A DNA stretch of 64,000 bases, taken from the IMG/VR virus record IMGVR_UViG_3300032236_000679, positions 59,006 to 123,005 of that record; one strand, given 5' to 3'. Under the pieces are notes generated by a model. It saw only the letters and a list, made by a program, of their open reading frames with translations, searched no databases and had not been told where the DNA came from. Below, in pieces: positions 17,092 to 32,500 of this stretch (positions are counted from its first letter, which is position 1; every line of letters begins with the position of its first letter). A program made the translations under genes and the position numbers. The DNA is from a virus.

Positions 17092-20000
17092 ATGGCCACA
17101 CCGTCAAATAACAAACAGACAAATCTATTTGCTGTTGAAGATTGGAAGAAATTATACACTGCATTCAGTGAAGCAGACTTCCAATCATATGATTTCGAAA
17201 CTATTCGTAAAGTTATGGTTGACTATCTTCGCACTTATTATGCAGAAGATTTTAACGATTTTATTGAATCAAGTGAGTTTATTGCACTACTAGATCTTAT
17301 TGCTTTCCAAGCACAAAGCCTTGCATTTCGTACTGATCTTAATGCTCGTGAGAATTTCCTTGCTACTGCTGAACGTAAAGACAGTGTACTAAAACTTGTC
17401 AAGCAGTTAAATTATAACCCCAATCGTAACAAAGCAGCTAGTGGGTTAATTAAAATAAAAAGCATTACCACAACTGAAAATGTATTAGATTACAGCAGTA
17501 GAAATTTAAGTAAAGTTACTATCAACTGGAATGATCCATCAAACTCAGAGTGGCTTAGTCAGTTTAACTTGATTATTAATGCTGCGCTAACAAATGGGCA
17601 ACGAGTTGGCAAGCCATTTGCCAGTAAGAATATTAATGGTATTAAAACAGAACAATATAATGTTGCTGTTCCAACTACTATTCAACCAGTATTCCCTTTC
17701 AATGTCAACATAGCCGATACATTTACTCCTTTTGAAATTGTCAGTGCAAGTATTACTGACAGCGATGCAGTTGTAGAAAATGATCCGGGCTCATTTGGTA
17801 ACTTTGGTATAATCTATCAAAACGACAGCAGAGGTAATGCAAGTATCAACACTGGTTATTTTATGCACTTCAAACAGGGTGTATTAAACAACTTAGATCA
17901 AGCATTTCCTGATCGTGTGCCCAATCGCGTTTTGAGTATTAATTTAGAAAATATTAACAATGAAGACGTTTGGTTTTATGATTTAAACAACGGTACAATT
18001 GGTGATCAATGGACTAAGATTCCAAACATTGTTGGCAGCAATGCCGTTTACAATAGTGTTGCACGTGGCAACAGAAAGTTATTCAGTGTCAACAGCAGAG
18101 CAAATGATCAAATTGACTTGGTTTTTGGTGACGACACATTTGGTGATACTCCAATTGGAAATTATAGAACCTATTTTAGAGTCAGCAATGGTTTAACTTA
18201 TAGAATTAGCCCTGCTGATATGAATGGCGTTGGCATTACAATTCCTTATATTAGTAAAGCAGGTCGTCCAGAACGTCTAACTATTCAAGCAGCACTACAG
18301 TATACTGTTGCCAACAGCAGCAGAAGAGATCTTATACAGGAAATTAAAGATAAGGCTCCTCAAAATTTCTATACTCAAGGTCGTATGGTAAATGGTGAAG
18401 ATTATAATATTTTACCATACACTATGTACAGTGATATTATTAAGGTCAAGAGCGTTAACAGATATAGCAGCGGCATTAGTCGTTACTTGGACATCATTGA
18501 TCCAACTGGCAAGTATAGCAGCACTGATCTTTATGGCAGTGATGGATCATTTTACAAGAAAGAAATACAGGAAACAACTAATTTTAGTTTCACTAGTCGT
18601 AACGACGTAATTAGAACTGTTAACAATGTCATTCAGCCCATTGTTAAAAGTAAAGCAACTCAGCATTTCTTTTTTGAAAAGTATAATATTCAAACATTAC
18701 CTTCGTTAAATTGGATTAGACAAACTGATGATACAAATACATCAACAGGATTCTTTGCTTATTCATATAGTATTGGAACATATCAGCCAATTGGAAACAG
18801 TGCAGGTGTAACTAACAATCTGCGTTACTTGCTTATCAACAGTTTGATTAAATTTGTACCACCAACTGGATATTATTTTGACAGCAGTAATAGTTTAATA
18901 TTGGGAACACCAAGATTACCCAGTGATAAGACAGAGATTTATTGCTCAATAAAGAGTCAAATTGGTGATGGAAGCACACCTATTTATCTTGCAGGCCGCA
19001 CTATTGGTAGCGTTACCTTAAGTGAAAATATACCTACTGGTGCAATAGCAGCAGGCTGTTATGTGCCTTTTACAACTAAGTTATCTAACACACTTATTAA
19101 TACTATGGTAACGTACATTCTAAACAATGTAGAATTTGCCTTACGTTATGATTGGTCACAGACACCATATGGTGAGCCATGGAAGATCGTTGCAATTAAT
19201 AATGTTGACCAAAACGGAAAATTCAATCTTGCTACCAGCGGAACTAACTATGATGCAAGTTGGTTATTGTTGTTTACTAATGATGGCACAAAGTACACAA
19301 TTACTTACAGAGGATTAGATTACATTTATTCAAGCAATGCAATTCGCTTTTTGAATATCAATGTTGAATCGGTATATGATGTTAAGACAAATACTGTTGT
19401 TAAAGACAATATCAAAATTTTAGAAAGCAATACTAACAGCGCCAATACTGCAAAGATTCCAAGACAGGTTATTTTAGAGTTACTAGAAAACATTACAGAA
19501 ACTGATGGCTATGTTGACAGCACTAAAGTAAAGGTTACTTTTCCAACTGCTGCACATAGTGATTTACCTGCTGATCCAACTATATTCTCAACAGTTGTAG
19601 GATCAAATGATAACACTTATGTTTTCTATCAAAAATATATTGATTATGATAATCTAGTTAGATATCAATTGTTAGACAGTGGCACAATAAATTATGTTTA
19701 TGCAACTAGAACTGCAATTGAAAATGTAAGAAATAACTTTTCTAATGGCAAATTATTCTATGCTACTAGCGAGCAGAAATTTTACAAAATTGTATACAAT
19801 GGAACTGCAAATACTGTAGTTGATGTGAGTTCAGAATATATGTCTTACATCGGCAGACAGGGATTAATATTCCAGTATAAGCACAATGCAAGTGATCGTC
19901 GTCGTATTGATCCTGCTGCAACTAATTTGATTGACACCTTCATCTTAACACGCAGTTATGATGAAGCCTATAGAAATTATATTACTGACATGACAGGCAA

Positions 20001-20490
20001 AGTACAGATGCCTGACCCTGTTGATTCAGTGACAATGAGAACTTCATATTATGAATTACTTCAGTTAAAAATGATCAGTGATGAAATGATTTTAAATTCA
20101 GGGGTTTATAAGCCTTTATTTGGATCTAAAGCAGCGGGTCCTTTACAAGCAACAATTCAAGTTATTAAGAATCCAAATAGCAATATTAGTGCGAATGAAT
20201 TAAAAAGTAGAGTAATTGATAAAATTAATGCATACTTTGCAATTGAGAATTGGGACTTTGGTAAAACATTTTACTTCTCAGAACTCAGTGCTTACTTACA
20301 TAGTCAGTTGGGACAATATCTAAACAGTGTTGTACTAATACCAACTTACCCAGACAGTGTATTTGGTGATCTCTACGAAATTAGAAGTCAGCCAAATGAG
20401 ATATTAATAAGTGCAGCAACCGTTGACAATATTGAAGTTGTAACAGGCATCTATGTTGGGTTAACTCAAAACAGTTTAATAACAGGTTAA
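17092..20490 (+). CDS. 6: gp6 baseplate wedge protein
   Basis: A 1132-residue wedge protein, larger than T4 gp6 (660). Conserved segments include YAEDFNDFIESSEFIALLDL, AFQAQSLAFRTDLNARENFL and ERKDSVLKLVKQLNYNPNR at the N-terminus. YFRVSNGLTYRISPADMNGV, GRMVNGEDYNILPY and IKVKSVNRYSSGISRYL follow in the middle. The C-terminal domain is recognisable from LYEIRSQPNEIL. gp6 forms the continuous inner ring of the baseplate. Gene order gp25-gp6 is conserved with T4. Confidence 0.92.
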   Translation: MATPSNNKQTNLFAVEDWKKLYTAFSEADFQSYDFETIRKVMVDYLRTYYAEDFNDFIESSEFIALLDLIAFQAQSLAFRTDLNARENFLATAERKDSVLKLVKQLNYNPNRNKAASGLIKIKSITTTENVLDYSSRNLSKVTINWNDPSNSEWLSQFNLIINAALTNGQRVGKPFASKNINGIKTEQYNVAVPTTIQPVFPFNVNIADTFTPFEIVSASITDSDAVVENDPGSFGNFGIIYQNDSRGNASINTGYFMHFKQGVLNNLDQAFPDRVPNRVLSINLENINNEDVWFYDLNNGTIGDQWTKIPNIVGSNAVYNSVARGNRKLFSVNSRANDQIDLVFGDDTFGDTPIGNYRTYFRVSNGLTYRISPADMNGVGITIPYISKAGRPERLTIQAALQYTVANSSRRDLIQEIKDKAPQNFYTQGRMVNGEDYNILPYTMYSDIIKVKSVNRYSSGISRYLDIIDPTGKYSSTDLYGSDGSFYKKEIQETTNFSFTSRNDVIRTVNNVIQPIVKSKATQHFFFEKYNIQTLPSLNWIRQTDDTNTSTGFFAYSYSIGTYQPIGNSAGVTNNLRYLLINSLIKFVPPTGYYFDSSNSLILGTPRLPSDKTEIYCSIKSQIGDGSTPIYLAGRTIGSVTLSENIPTGAIAAGCYVPFTTKLSNTLINTMVTYILNNVEFALRYDWSQTPYGEPWKIVAINNVDQNGKFNLATSGTNYDASWLLLFTNDGTKYTITYRGLDYIYSSNAIRFLNINVESVYDVKTNTVVKDNIKILESNTNSANTAKIPRQVILELLENITETDGYVDSTKVKVTFPTAAHSDLPADPTIFSTVVGSNDNTYVFYQKYIDYDNLVRYQLLDSGTINYVYATRTAIENVRNNFSNGKLFYATSEQKFYKIVYNGTANTVVDVSSEYMSYIGRQGLIFQYKHNASDRRRIDPAATNLIDTFILTRSYDEAYRNYITDMTGKVQMPDPVDSVTMRTSYYELLQLKMISDEMILNSGVYKPLFGSKAAGPLQATIQVIKNPNSNISANELKSRVIDKINAYFAIENWDFGKTFYFSELSAYLHSQLGQYLNSVVLIPTYPDSVFGDLYEIRSQPNEILISAATVDNIEVVTGIYVGLTQNSLITG

Positions 20491-20502
20491 TAGGTATTAA
20501 AA

Positions 20503-23500
20503 ATGGTCAAAAAATCCTTAGATAATGTTCCTAAGATTAATCAGTCTACAAAGAATAAAAAGTTATCAAATGAATTTCTACCTACAGTATTCAGAACAAA
20601 TACAAATCGTAGATTTTTAAATGCAACTGTAGATCAATTAATTCAAGAACCACGTATGACTAGCATATATGGTTATATTGGCAGACAAGATATCAGTCCC
20701 AATTATAAACCTGAAGATGCCTATGTAAGAGAAACTGAAAGTTACAGTCAGTTTTATCAACTTGAACCTGGTCTTGTTATTAACCAACGTATTGCCGGGA
20801 CAAATAGATTTAAGAAAACTAATGCGTACAATTATGTTGATCTATTGAATGGTATCGCTTTACAGGGCGGCATCAATACAGATCATAGTCGTCTATTTTC
20901 CAACGAATATTACAATTATGAAGGCTTTGTTGATCTAGACAAGTTAATTAATTATAGCAAGTACTATTGGGTACCAACTGGTCCTAAGACATTAGAAGTT
21001 AATGGCTACAATGCAGATCAAAATAAGACTGAAGTTATCTTCCTTGAGAATTTAACTGTGCGTCGTCCCGTTGAACCAAACACAACAGGAAATGCAATTG
21101 CCAATAAGCCTGTTGGATTAATTGGTTATCAATTTGATCAAATATCAAACAAAGTAAATCCAACACTAAATCTTGTCAGAGGTAGAACTTATACATTTGA
21201 TGTTGATCAATTGGGTCATAGTTTTTGGATTCAAACAGAACCTGGGTTAGGCGAAGGTATTGGGTATCAAGAAAATATCTTCAAAAGAGAAGTTTATGGT
21301 GTTGATAACAATGGTGCTGAAATTGGAAAAGTTACATTCCGTGTTCCTTTCTCAGACGAACAATATGGCATAGAAACACTTAGTAAATTCACTGATGTTG
21401 ATTTAGTCACTGATATTGCTTACACTGACATCCAAGGTGTTTCTTACGAAGAATTTATTAAGACAAACACCATTGACGGCACACGTTCTCTTACAACTAA
21501 GAAGATAGTTATGATCAATAAAGATCCTGCTTCTTGGGGTGATGTAGTTGAAGATCAGCGTTATGGCATTTGGCAACTACAAAACAATAATGGCATATTA
21601 AATCTTGCATTTGTTTCGGCTTGGCCAACTGGCACTAAGATCTTTGTTAAGGAAGGTCGTCAGTATGGTAATGTGAATGTAGTTAAAAATAGCCAGGGTA
21701 TAATTTTTAAAGAACCTTATATCACTGCTAAACTCGATACTTTATATTATCAAGATGGTGTTGATGCATCAGTTTTTGGGGAAATTCGTCTTATTAATAT
21801 TGATCCAGAACAAGCAACAATCAACATCGAAACAAGAGTTCTAAATCAGTCAAGTTATACTAGTCCTAATAATGTTGAATTTACAAATGGATTGAAAGTT
21901 GTTTTCAGAGGATATGTTCAGCCTACAGAATACGCTGGCAAAGAATATGTTGTTGAAGGCGTAGGAACAGGCATTAAGTTAATTCCATGGGATAATTTAA
22001 TTACTCCTGATCCTAACAATCCTAATTTAGGCGACGGATATGATGCAGAAACTGAAGCATATGATACTATAAATTATGATCTTGCTCTTAATGCACCACT
22101 TAGAAAAGACTATGTTGTTATCAATCGTGCCAGCATTGATGGTAATGCATGGAGTCGTACTAATCGTTGGTTCCATGAAGACGTAATACGTTATGCTTCA
22201 ACTTTTAATAATCCAACTGCTGCTGTAGTATTAGACAATGCCTTTAGAGGTATCAGACCAATTATTGAGTTTGACGCCAACTTACAATTGTTCAATCATG
22301 GTAATAAATTTGCTGGCCAAGTTACAGCAATTGACACTACAGTTACTGATATTGCTAATCAAGTTGAGGGATATAGCCCTTACGTATTGATCGACAGCAA
22401 CGGCAATTATTTCAGTGATAATGTTGCTTTGGAAAACGGAACGTATGTTATTTTCACACAGGAAAGATATGAAAATACCAAAGGCAGAATTTATCAAGTT
22501 TCAAACATAATTCCTCATGTTCCTGCGCAGAGAACAAAACTAACTACTCAGTTTGCACCTAACAACACAACTTTACTACATCTCAATGATGTTTCATATC
22601 TCTACATCAATATGAAAGTTTCTGGTACAGGTATTTTGCCAAATACTGTAATTAAATCAATCGACAGTATAAACAGCATTGTGACATTAAGTCAACCTGT
22701 TGTTGATGTCACCCGCGGAACAACGATTACTTTTGATTCAAACAACAAACAAGTTCATTTGATTCCTGTACATGACATGGTTGAGGGTGAAACTGTTGTT
22801 GCTGTCAGTGGAGCAAAAAGACAGAATTATGTCTATTGGTGGCACAATGGTAATTGGCAATATGCACAGCAAAAGACTAGTTTAAATCAAGCACCCTTAT
22901 TTGATATTTTTACTTTAGACGGAATTAGTTTTGGCAATGGAGATTATTATCCTTCCACTACTTTTGCTGGTAGCAAACTATTTGGATATCGTGAAGGCAC
23001 AGGTACTAGAGATAGCGAACTTGGATTTCCTCTGTCTTTCAGATCAATTGGTAATATTGGTGATATTGTTTTTGAAAATTATTATGATACTGAACAGTTT
23101 CACTATAGTCTAAATCAAACTGATCAAATTGTTGATGTAAGCACAGGTTATGCACATGAAAACAATCCTGCTGATTTGACTTTTAAACTTAGAAACAACT
23201 GGATTAAGATTAAAGACTTCAGTAAGCAATATATTCAGAAGAAGTTTATTGCTTCGGATGCACATAAGAATAATTTCCTAATTGATGTAAAATTTAATCA
23301 AAACAGTCAAAATGAAAAAAGCCTGTTTGTTTATGTAAACGGCACTGAATTAACTTATTCTCAGGATTATACACTATTAGGTCAAAAGAATCATGTTTAT
23401 GTTTCATTGAACAGTGACTTAACAACGGGCGATGTACTAGTTGTTAGAATCTTTGGGACTCCAAATTCGTCAAAAGAAATTTATACACTACCTAAGAATT

Positions 23501-26500
23501 TAACTGATAACAGTTTAAATGAAACATTTACTTCATTGACATTAGGACAGATTAGAAATCACTTAGTAGAAATTGCAGACAATAGTTTGTTATTCAAAGG
23601 TGAAGCAGCAGGTGTCAACAACTTTAGAGATATTGATTATAAAAGAGTACCTGGTAGAATTCTACAGCATAGTGCAGGTGTGCATATTGCACAGTTGTTC
23701 TTCAATAATGAAACAACAAATATTGTAAAAGCAATTGAATATAGCAGAAAAGCATATAGAAACTTTAAGAATCAATTCTTTAGTTTATTGTCTTCGATGG
23801 AATTCGATAACTTTGATGACCCACGTGCTTGCTTAGATCAACTGTTTGATGAGATATCTTTCAATGCAACAATGGATCAGAGTTTCTATTATACTGATAT
23901 GTTGCCTGTTGGTTCTAATAGTTTTACATTCAATGAATATCTAATTGCAGACACAAACTATAAAAAGTTTAATGTCATAAACACATTTGACATTCAAAAT
24001 CCCAACTATAGATCTGTATTGGTCTATCAAAAAAAGTCAAACAGCAATTATGGAGTTCAGTTACTTAAGGATACAGATTATACTTTTGATGGTTATCAAA
24101 TTGATATATTAACAACATTGGATATTAATGATAACATCATAATTTATGAATATGAAAGCACCAAAGGTTGCATGGTTCCTGCAACACCTACAAAGTTAGG
24201 ACTTTATCCTAAGTTTACTCCTGGACTTTATTTAGATGACACGTACTTAGGTAGACAAGAACAGGATGGGACTTATACTAGATTCCCACGTCCAATGATT
24301 CAAGGTCATGATGGCAGTAAAATTGCAGCCTTCAATGATTTTAGAGATGCTATCATTGTAGAGTTTGAACAGCGTGTTTATAACAACTTAAATGTTGAGT
24401 ATATTAACGATCCTGCAATAAGTTTCAATGGTGTTGAGCCTGGTGCTTTTAGAAATACTGAATACAGTATGGATGAGTGGACTAGACTACTAAGTGGCTC
24501 TTTCTTAGAGTGGGCAGGTAGTAACAGTGTTGATGTGTTCAATAACTTGTTTACTAACAATGCTCGATCAAATGATCCATTTAGTTTCAATTACTCGCAG
24601 GGTGTTGATGCAATTTATAATGAAGGTGTACCTGGATACTGGAGAGGTATCTACAAGTACTTCTTTGACACAGACAGACCACATACTCATCCTTGGGAAA
24701 TGTTTGGATTCAGTCAGAAGCCTGCTTGGTGGGAAGCAAGATATGGTGCTGCTCCTTATACATCAGGTAATGAAATTTTATGGAAAGATGCTGAAGTTGG
24801 ATTGATATATCAACATGGCTATGATGCATATATCGATTCTAGATATGCAAGACCAGGTGCCACTAAGATTATTCCGGTTGACGAGCATGGTACACTATTA
24901 GCACCTATTTCATCTGTTGTTATTAATCTTAAAACTCAAACAGCATCATCCAGTTGGCGTTTTGGCGATCAAAGCCCACAAGAAACTGCTTGGCGTCGTA
25001 GTAGTGATTATCCCTATTCAATCATCGAAGCATGGGCTCTCGCCAAGCCTGCACAATTTTGTACTTGGTCATTGAACAGACACGATCTTATTAGAGTTGA
25101 TGCATTAGATCAAATTATTAATCCTACTACTGGTAAGAGAAATATAACTTTAGCAATTAGCGACGAAGACAAATATATTCCAGGATCTAACATTTGGTTA
25201 AGAGATCGTTTGGCAGGATTGAATATAGATGTTCAAACTAATTTTGTTGAGATTTTTGAAAATCTAGGAATTAATCTTGTTTATAAGATGAGCAGTTACA
25301 CAGATAAGAATTATATCGAAGTAATTGCAGAACAAGCAAGTCCAAATAGTACTAACAGTGGCATCATTGTTCCTAAAGAAAACTATGACATTGTATTAAC
25401 TAAAAGTGCTCCAGTTGGACTTTCGACCTACAGTGCAGTTATTATTAAGAAGTCAGGCGGTGTCTTTTCTGTTTATGGATCAGACAACAACAAACCATAT
25501 TTTACTATTATACCTAGAAAATTCAATGGTAACTTCTACAATATTAAAGTAAGTCAATCTACTGCAATTGTAAGAGTAGACGATGAAGAAACCATTGACA
25601 TTATTCCATATGGTCAGCAATTTACTTCTAAGCAACAAATTGTTGATTTCCTAATCAGTTATGGTGCTTACCTACAAAGTATTGGCTTTACATTTGGAAC
25701 TATTAATCCAAATGAAACAGAAATACAGTTCAGTAACAGTACTCGTGATTGGGCAAATTCTTCTAAACAATTCTTATACTGGACTGAACAGGGTTGGGAC
25801 GATAGCGTTGTTATCAGTTTAACTCCTGCAGGAACACAGATTAATTTCAATAGCGGCTTTGGCGTTGTTGATGATTTAACTAACAGTTACAGCGGAGTTA
25901 GATTATCTAATTCGGACGACAGAATCCTGCAGACTAAAGAATACTCAACATTTAGAGAAGGCACCAACTTTAATCTTGTTGTAAGAGATCAAACTAAAGG
26001 AATTCATCTAGTTGATCTTTATACAGTTGCTTATGAACATACTTTAGTATTTGATAACGTAACTGTTTTCAATGATATCATCTATCAGCCAAATCTTGGT
26101 AATAGACAGTATCGTATGAAAGTTAATGGATTTAAAACTAGAGACTGGGATGGCAGTTTATATGCTCCTGGATTCTTAGTAAATCATAGAGATGTTGAAC
26201 TATGGCAACCCATAACAGATTACTATAAAGGCGACATTGTAGAACATAAAAATGCATTCTTTACTGCAAAATATTTCATACCTGGTGCTCCAAAATTTAA
26301 AGAAATGGATTGGCTACCAGTCAACAGTGAATTACTGGGTAAGAAACTAATTCCAAATATGGCATTTAATGCTCAGCAATTTGAGAATTTTTATGATGTT
26401 GATACTTTTGACGTCAACAGTACCGCTGACATGCAAGCAAGAAATTCTACAGGCTTTGTGCCACGTAATTATTTAGATGATCTTGGATTAAACACAATCA

Positions 26501-29500
26501 GTCAACATAAATTCTATCTTGGCATGATTAGGGAAAAGGGTACCAATGCTGTTCTTAATGCATTCTTACGTGCTAAGTTACCTTATGTGGATAATAATGT
26601 TTCAGTAACTGAACAATATGCAGTTAGACTGGCATCATATGGCGGTATCAATGATGTCAGTGATGTTGAATTAAGTTTAGCAAATTCAACAAAATTAAAT
26701 GGATCAATTGTTGTTGAGTTTATTGACAATAACGAAACTAAGTCCACATTGTGGAATAGTTATAGACCCAAAGATCTTTTAATTAAGCCTGCAAATTATG
26801 ATAAAAACTTCTTCTCATTAACTGAGTCATATCCATTACAAGTTGGCACAGGCGGTCCTGTTCTACCTCAGGATGTTGACACTTCTGTTTTTGATATTCA
26901 GAAAATCTATAACTTAAGCATGGGTGGCTTAGGTTTTGATATGACTGAAGGCTATGGTGAAGGCAGCAGAATATGGGTTGCAAGTGATTTAGAAAACAAA
27001 TGGAATGTTTATAGACTTTGTGGCAATGAGAATATTGTAATAACAAGTGTTAGTGTTATCAACAATACAAATGAATTAGAATTTACAACCGATAGACCAC
27101 ATGGGTTAAAGTTTAACGATAATATCTTAATTAAAAAGGGAATTGCCACAGGAAAAATCTCAGTTAACATGAGTGGTTTTTATAGAATAAATTCTGTTGG
27201 CCCAACTGTATTTAGAACTCCGATTTATACTGGAGCAGTGACAACATCAGGCAAGATGAATGCCATGTTGTATAAACTCAAGTCAGTTAGATATCAAGAT
27301 AGAACAGCATTTTCTAGTGATTTACCTCCTGGTGGGTGGAAGACAGGTGATAAGGCTTGGATCAATGGTTCTGAAGGAAATTGGGAATTATTAAATCTAC
27401 AAACTAATTATTTCTTGAGTCAAACATTAACTCCTATCTTCTCAGGCGACAGTGATAATTTTGGTAACGGAATTTCAATGAAGTCAACTGAAGATGTCAT
27501 GGCAGTTGGCGCTCCTGGAAAAGATTCAGGTGCTGTTTACATATACAATAAAAATTATTATGGTGTGTGGTCAGTAAGTCAAAGTATTATTCCTGAGAAT
27601 ACTGTTGCCAATGATTTTGGATTCAGTGTAAACTGTAATGACAAAAATCTAGTAATTACTGGCGCTCCTGCTAGTAACAGTAATAAAGGATTGGCTTATG
27701 TACTAAAAGTCAACAATGTTGATTCTAATGTATTATTCCAAGTATTGAATCCAGCAGGTCTAAATTCGGGCGATCAATTTGGATATGATGTAACCAGCAG
27801 TCAAGATGGAACTTGGGTTGCAGTGTCTGCACCTAGCGACAATACTGTTTATATCTATAAATTCAATAAAATTTCAACACCTGCTTTGTATTCTTATGTT
27901 GCAGAAAGTGCAACTGAATTTGAATTGCCTAGCATATTACTGGGAACAGGTATTGCCGCAGATGCAGTTAAAGTTTATCTAAATGAAAGAATTTTAATTC
28001 CAAGTGTTGAATATTCAATCAGCGGTAACAATGTTGAACTTAGTATATCAACTAATAATAATGATGTTGTTAACATTGTTTATGAAGATTATTATAAACT
28101 GATCACCAGTTTCTCAAATACTGAAGCAGCAGGATCATTTGGATATAGTATTGATTTCAACAAAGACGGCACTGAGTTAGCAATTGGCGCACCATATCTT
28201 GTCAACCCTGCTAATTCAAACTCAACTAACTTTGGTGCAGTTTATCTTTTTGAGCGTACAATTGAAACATTTATAACTCCAAGTTACGATAAAACAACAT
28301 TAAGTTCTGCTGAATTTGCTAGTGTTTCTTCAGTTACCTTAGAAAACACTCCAGTGGAACCTGTAGTGTATGTAAATGGTGAATTAGATACTTCACATTC
28401 CATTAATGGAAAAGTTGTTACATTTACCAATGGCAATCTTACTAGATCAGTTGGATATGATTCTATTGTGACTGTTGAATCAAATACTTTTAGATTACTC
28501 GAGACAAAGAGATTTGGTACAGATCAAGCAAACTTATATTATGGTTCTAAGGTTAAGATCTGCCCAACCAGTTGTAGTTTATACGTTGGTGCAAAAGGCT
28601 ACAATGTAATACAAGAAAAATCACAGTTCTTGAATAATGGTGCAGTTGTTCGTTATGTTAACGAAGCAAGATCATATGGAACTATAACAACACAGAAAAA
28701 TATTCCCACAGTCACTGGCGGTCATAGTATTAGAATCAACGGAATGAAGATTACATTCACTGGTACTAATATGGGAGATGGCAGAACAATAATTAATTGG
28801 ACTGCAAATACATCTTATCTAACAACTAATTTTGTCAGATATAATTCTATCATTTATAAGCCAACTCAAAACTTTACCAGTGGGTCGAGTTTCAGCAGTA
28901 CATACCTAACACCTTATCGATTAACCATTGATGAAATTGTAGCAGATATTAATGCTGTAAAAATTCCAGGAATAACTGCAACTAAGGTTAAGAACATGAT
29001 AACCATTAGTTCAGATTCAATGTTGGCACATAATAAGATCATCATTAATACAACTGATCTTGGCACAGCATTAGATGATCTTGGTTTAACTGTATTCAAA
29101 TATTATCAATTTATCGGCGCACAATCAAATCAATCATATACAAACTTTGGTAATCAATTTACATTAGACGCCAGCGGCAATCGTTTGCTAATCAGTGCAA
29201 CTCAAACTGATAATATCAAAGTTACTACCTTTGATAAAGGTAACACTACTTTTGATGCTAAGAGCACACGAGTGTACACTGCTACATATAGAAGTGGCAG
29301 TGCATACTTGTATGAATATCAAGGGGACGAATACGAAACACCATCTACTCATGGTAATTTTGCTTATGCTCAGACATTTAACACAAGCAAAATGTCTACA
29401 AATGATTATTTTGGAACTGGAATTGCACTTACTAAAAATTGGGCAATTGTCACTGCACTAGGTGATGGCACTAAAGCAGGCACAGTATACACATATCAAA

Positions 29501-32500
29501 ATAAGACAGGCGCATACAACTGGAATGTTGAGCGTTCTAAATTAGATCCTGTTGATTCCAGAAAGATTGCACGAGCATATCTTTATAATGATAACACCAA
29601 AGAATTAATTGCAGACTTGCCTGTTATTGATCCAGAGCATGGTATTCCTGTACCAGAGGCTGCTGAACAATTGAAATATATTGTAAACTACGATCCTGCT
29701 GTTTACACTAATTCTCCTAATACATTTACTTTTGCTGTTGATGTGAGAAGCAGTTGGGCCGAAGAACATGTGGGACAACTATGGTGGGATACTAATCAGA
29801 TAAAGTATGCTGAATGGAATCAAGGTGATTTGATTACTAGATTTAGTAACTGGGGATTGAGTGTTCCTAATAGTTTTGCTAGTGTTTACGAATGGATTGA
29901 AAGCAGCATGACTCCTTCAGAATGGAATGTTGCAAATCCAACAACTCCCAGTCTGTATACCGCTGGTGAAGTTTACTCTATTAGAGTCGTAATTGATCCT
30001 GTTACATTGGCCCCAACAAACAAGTATTATTTCTGGGTTGCAAATAGCAATGCAAATTATGGCATGGAACGCAGAGATTCTGCAATCATGCTACAGGATC
30101 TAATTGCAAATCCAAGAAAGAATGACAACCAGCCATTTATTTCTGTAATTGGTACAAATGCAATTGCATTATTCAATTGTCAGGACTTGGTTGATAACGA
30201 TACACGCTTGCATATCACAATGCATAAGAATCAGTATGTCAATCCTGTTCACACTGAATGGACTATGTTTGATGATGGATCTGATTTGGGCATTGCATCT
30301 GAATTCTTAGATCGTCTAAATGATAGTCTAGCAGGAATTGATAATGCAGGAAAAATTGTTCCCGATCTAAGCCTAAGTGAGAAACAGCGTTATGGACTTG
30401 AGATACGTCCAAGACAAACAACTTTTGTTGATAATTTCAGTGCAAGAAATACATGGATAAGCAACGTAAATGCAGTGTTTGCTAGATACCCAATGGTATT
30501 ATTGCGTGAAACCAGCATACTTGAATCATATGATCTACCACCTGAAGTAGATGGAACATCTATTAAATTAGAAGTCAGTACTGAAATAGAATTAACTTAT
30601 CTAAATAAGTCATTTTATAATATCGGCGATAAAATTTTAATTGCCAATGATTCAACTGTTGGCGGATGGTCACTGAGAGAATTAGCACCTAGTTCATTTG
30701 ATAGTACAGTGCTAGAGTGGAAAATTGTAAAAGTTAAATCATATGATCTTAGAGATTACTGGACTTATTCAGATTGGTATAGTCCTAATATCAGTAGAAC
30801 TGTTGCAGTTGATAAAATTGTAGATTATGATTATGAAATTGCAGACATTAATCCACTAGTTGGACAAATAATTAAAGTTAAGAATGGCACAGGCGGCAAC
30901 TGGAAACTTGTTCTTGTTCGTGCTAATAGTTTAGAATTAGTTGCACAACAAAATTCAACTATTCAACTGACTAAATCACTTTACGATAATATTTCTGCTG
31001 GATTTGGCATTGACAATCAAAGTTTTGAAATCAAAGGCTTTGCAAAAGACAATGCACTAGAATTTAGAAAGATTTTTGATATAACAGTAAACAAATTATT
31101 GAACAAAGAACTACGTGCTGAGTTCAAATCAATAATGACTGCAATGTTTGACGACATCACAACTCAATTTAAACAAAATGATTGGTTGATGAAAACTAGT
31201 TTGGTTAATGTTAAGAATGAAGTAAGATCATTAAATCAAATTCCTGTTTATGTCAAAGAAAATGCAGACACAGTATTAAACTTCATTGAAGAAGTAAAGC
31301 CATTCCATACTAAAGTTAAGGAATATATTAATTCATATAATCAACTTGACTTAGCAGGGTTTGACACAACTGACTTTGATCTTCCTTCATACTTTAATAA
31401 GAATACTCAGAGATATAGACAACCTCAACTTAAAAAAGTTTATAATGAAGAACTTGGCAGATGGGTTGATACACCAAATGTTGTTGACACTGGTATATGG
31501 TACATAGATCCATTAGATCCAACTCAAACATTACAGAACACTAAAGCAGTGTATCAACCATGGATTGACAATCACAAGTATCAAATTCTTTATGTTGATC
31601 TTGATAATGCTGGAACAGGATATAAGCAAAACGATACTACTGTTGTAATCAGAGGTGATGGCAGAGGAGCAACTGCTGAAGCATTTGTTAAGAACGGCAG
31701 CATTTATGCAATTAACGTAACTAATACAGGTTACAATTATACCTATGCAACTATTGAAATTTTAGGTAGCGGCACAGGTGCAACTGCATATGCTAAACTT
31801 GGAAACGGCAAAGCAAGAACATTTAGTACCACAATAAAATTTGATAGATTTACATATCAAACATCTACAAAAGAGTGGGCACCAAATACTTCTTATTCGT
31901 TGACAGACCTAATCACTTATAATGGTAGTGTATACAGATTAGCAACTGACACTAATCTAATAGACTTACAGTCAACTGGTATCACAACTGGCGACAAGTT
32001 CTCATTTGATAATTTAATTGAACTTGTAGTTAAGGTATGGGAACCCCACAAGAAATATGCTAAGGATACAATCATTGTTTACAATCATGTTCCTTATGTT
32101 GCATTAACTGATTTTACAAGTGGTAGATATTTTGAATATAACACTGATGTCACTGTAACTAATAGCATTTCATGGCAACCTGCCACTTACTATGCTGTTA
32201 ATACTGTGGTTAGTTATAATGGTGTTGCATATAAAGTTATTAGTAATTTTACAAGCCCTAATTCATTTACACTTGATAATTTACTGACAGTTTACGATAT
32301 TGCCAAATATCCAGGCGGATACTTTGACGATGCTGCTTCAAGAGTATGGAGTTATTATAATCCAAAGAGTGGTATGCCAGGTAAAGATTTAGCACAGGTT
32401 ATGTCTGGGGTAGAATATCCTGGTGTCAATGTAATTGGTCCTACCTTTGATCAAAAATTAGGATTTGGATTTGAACTCTACGAAAGAATTGCTTATGATG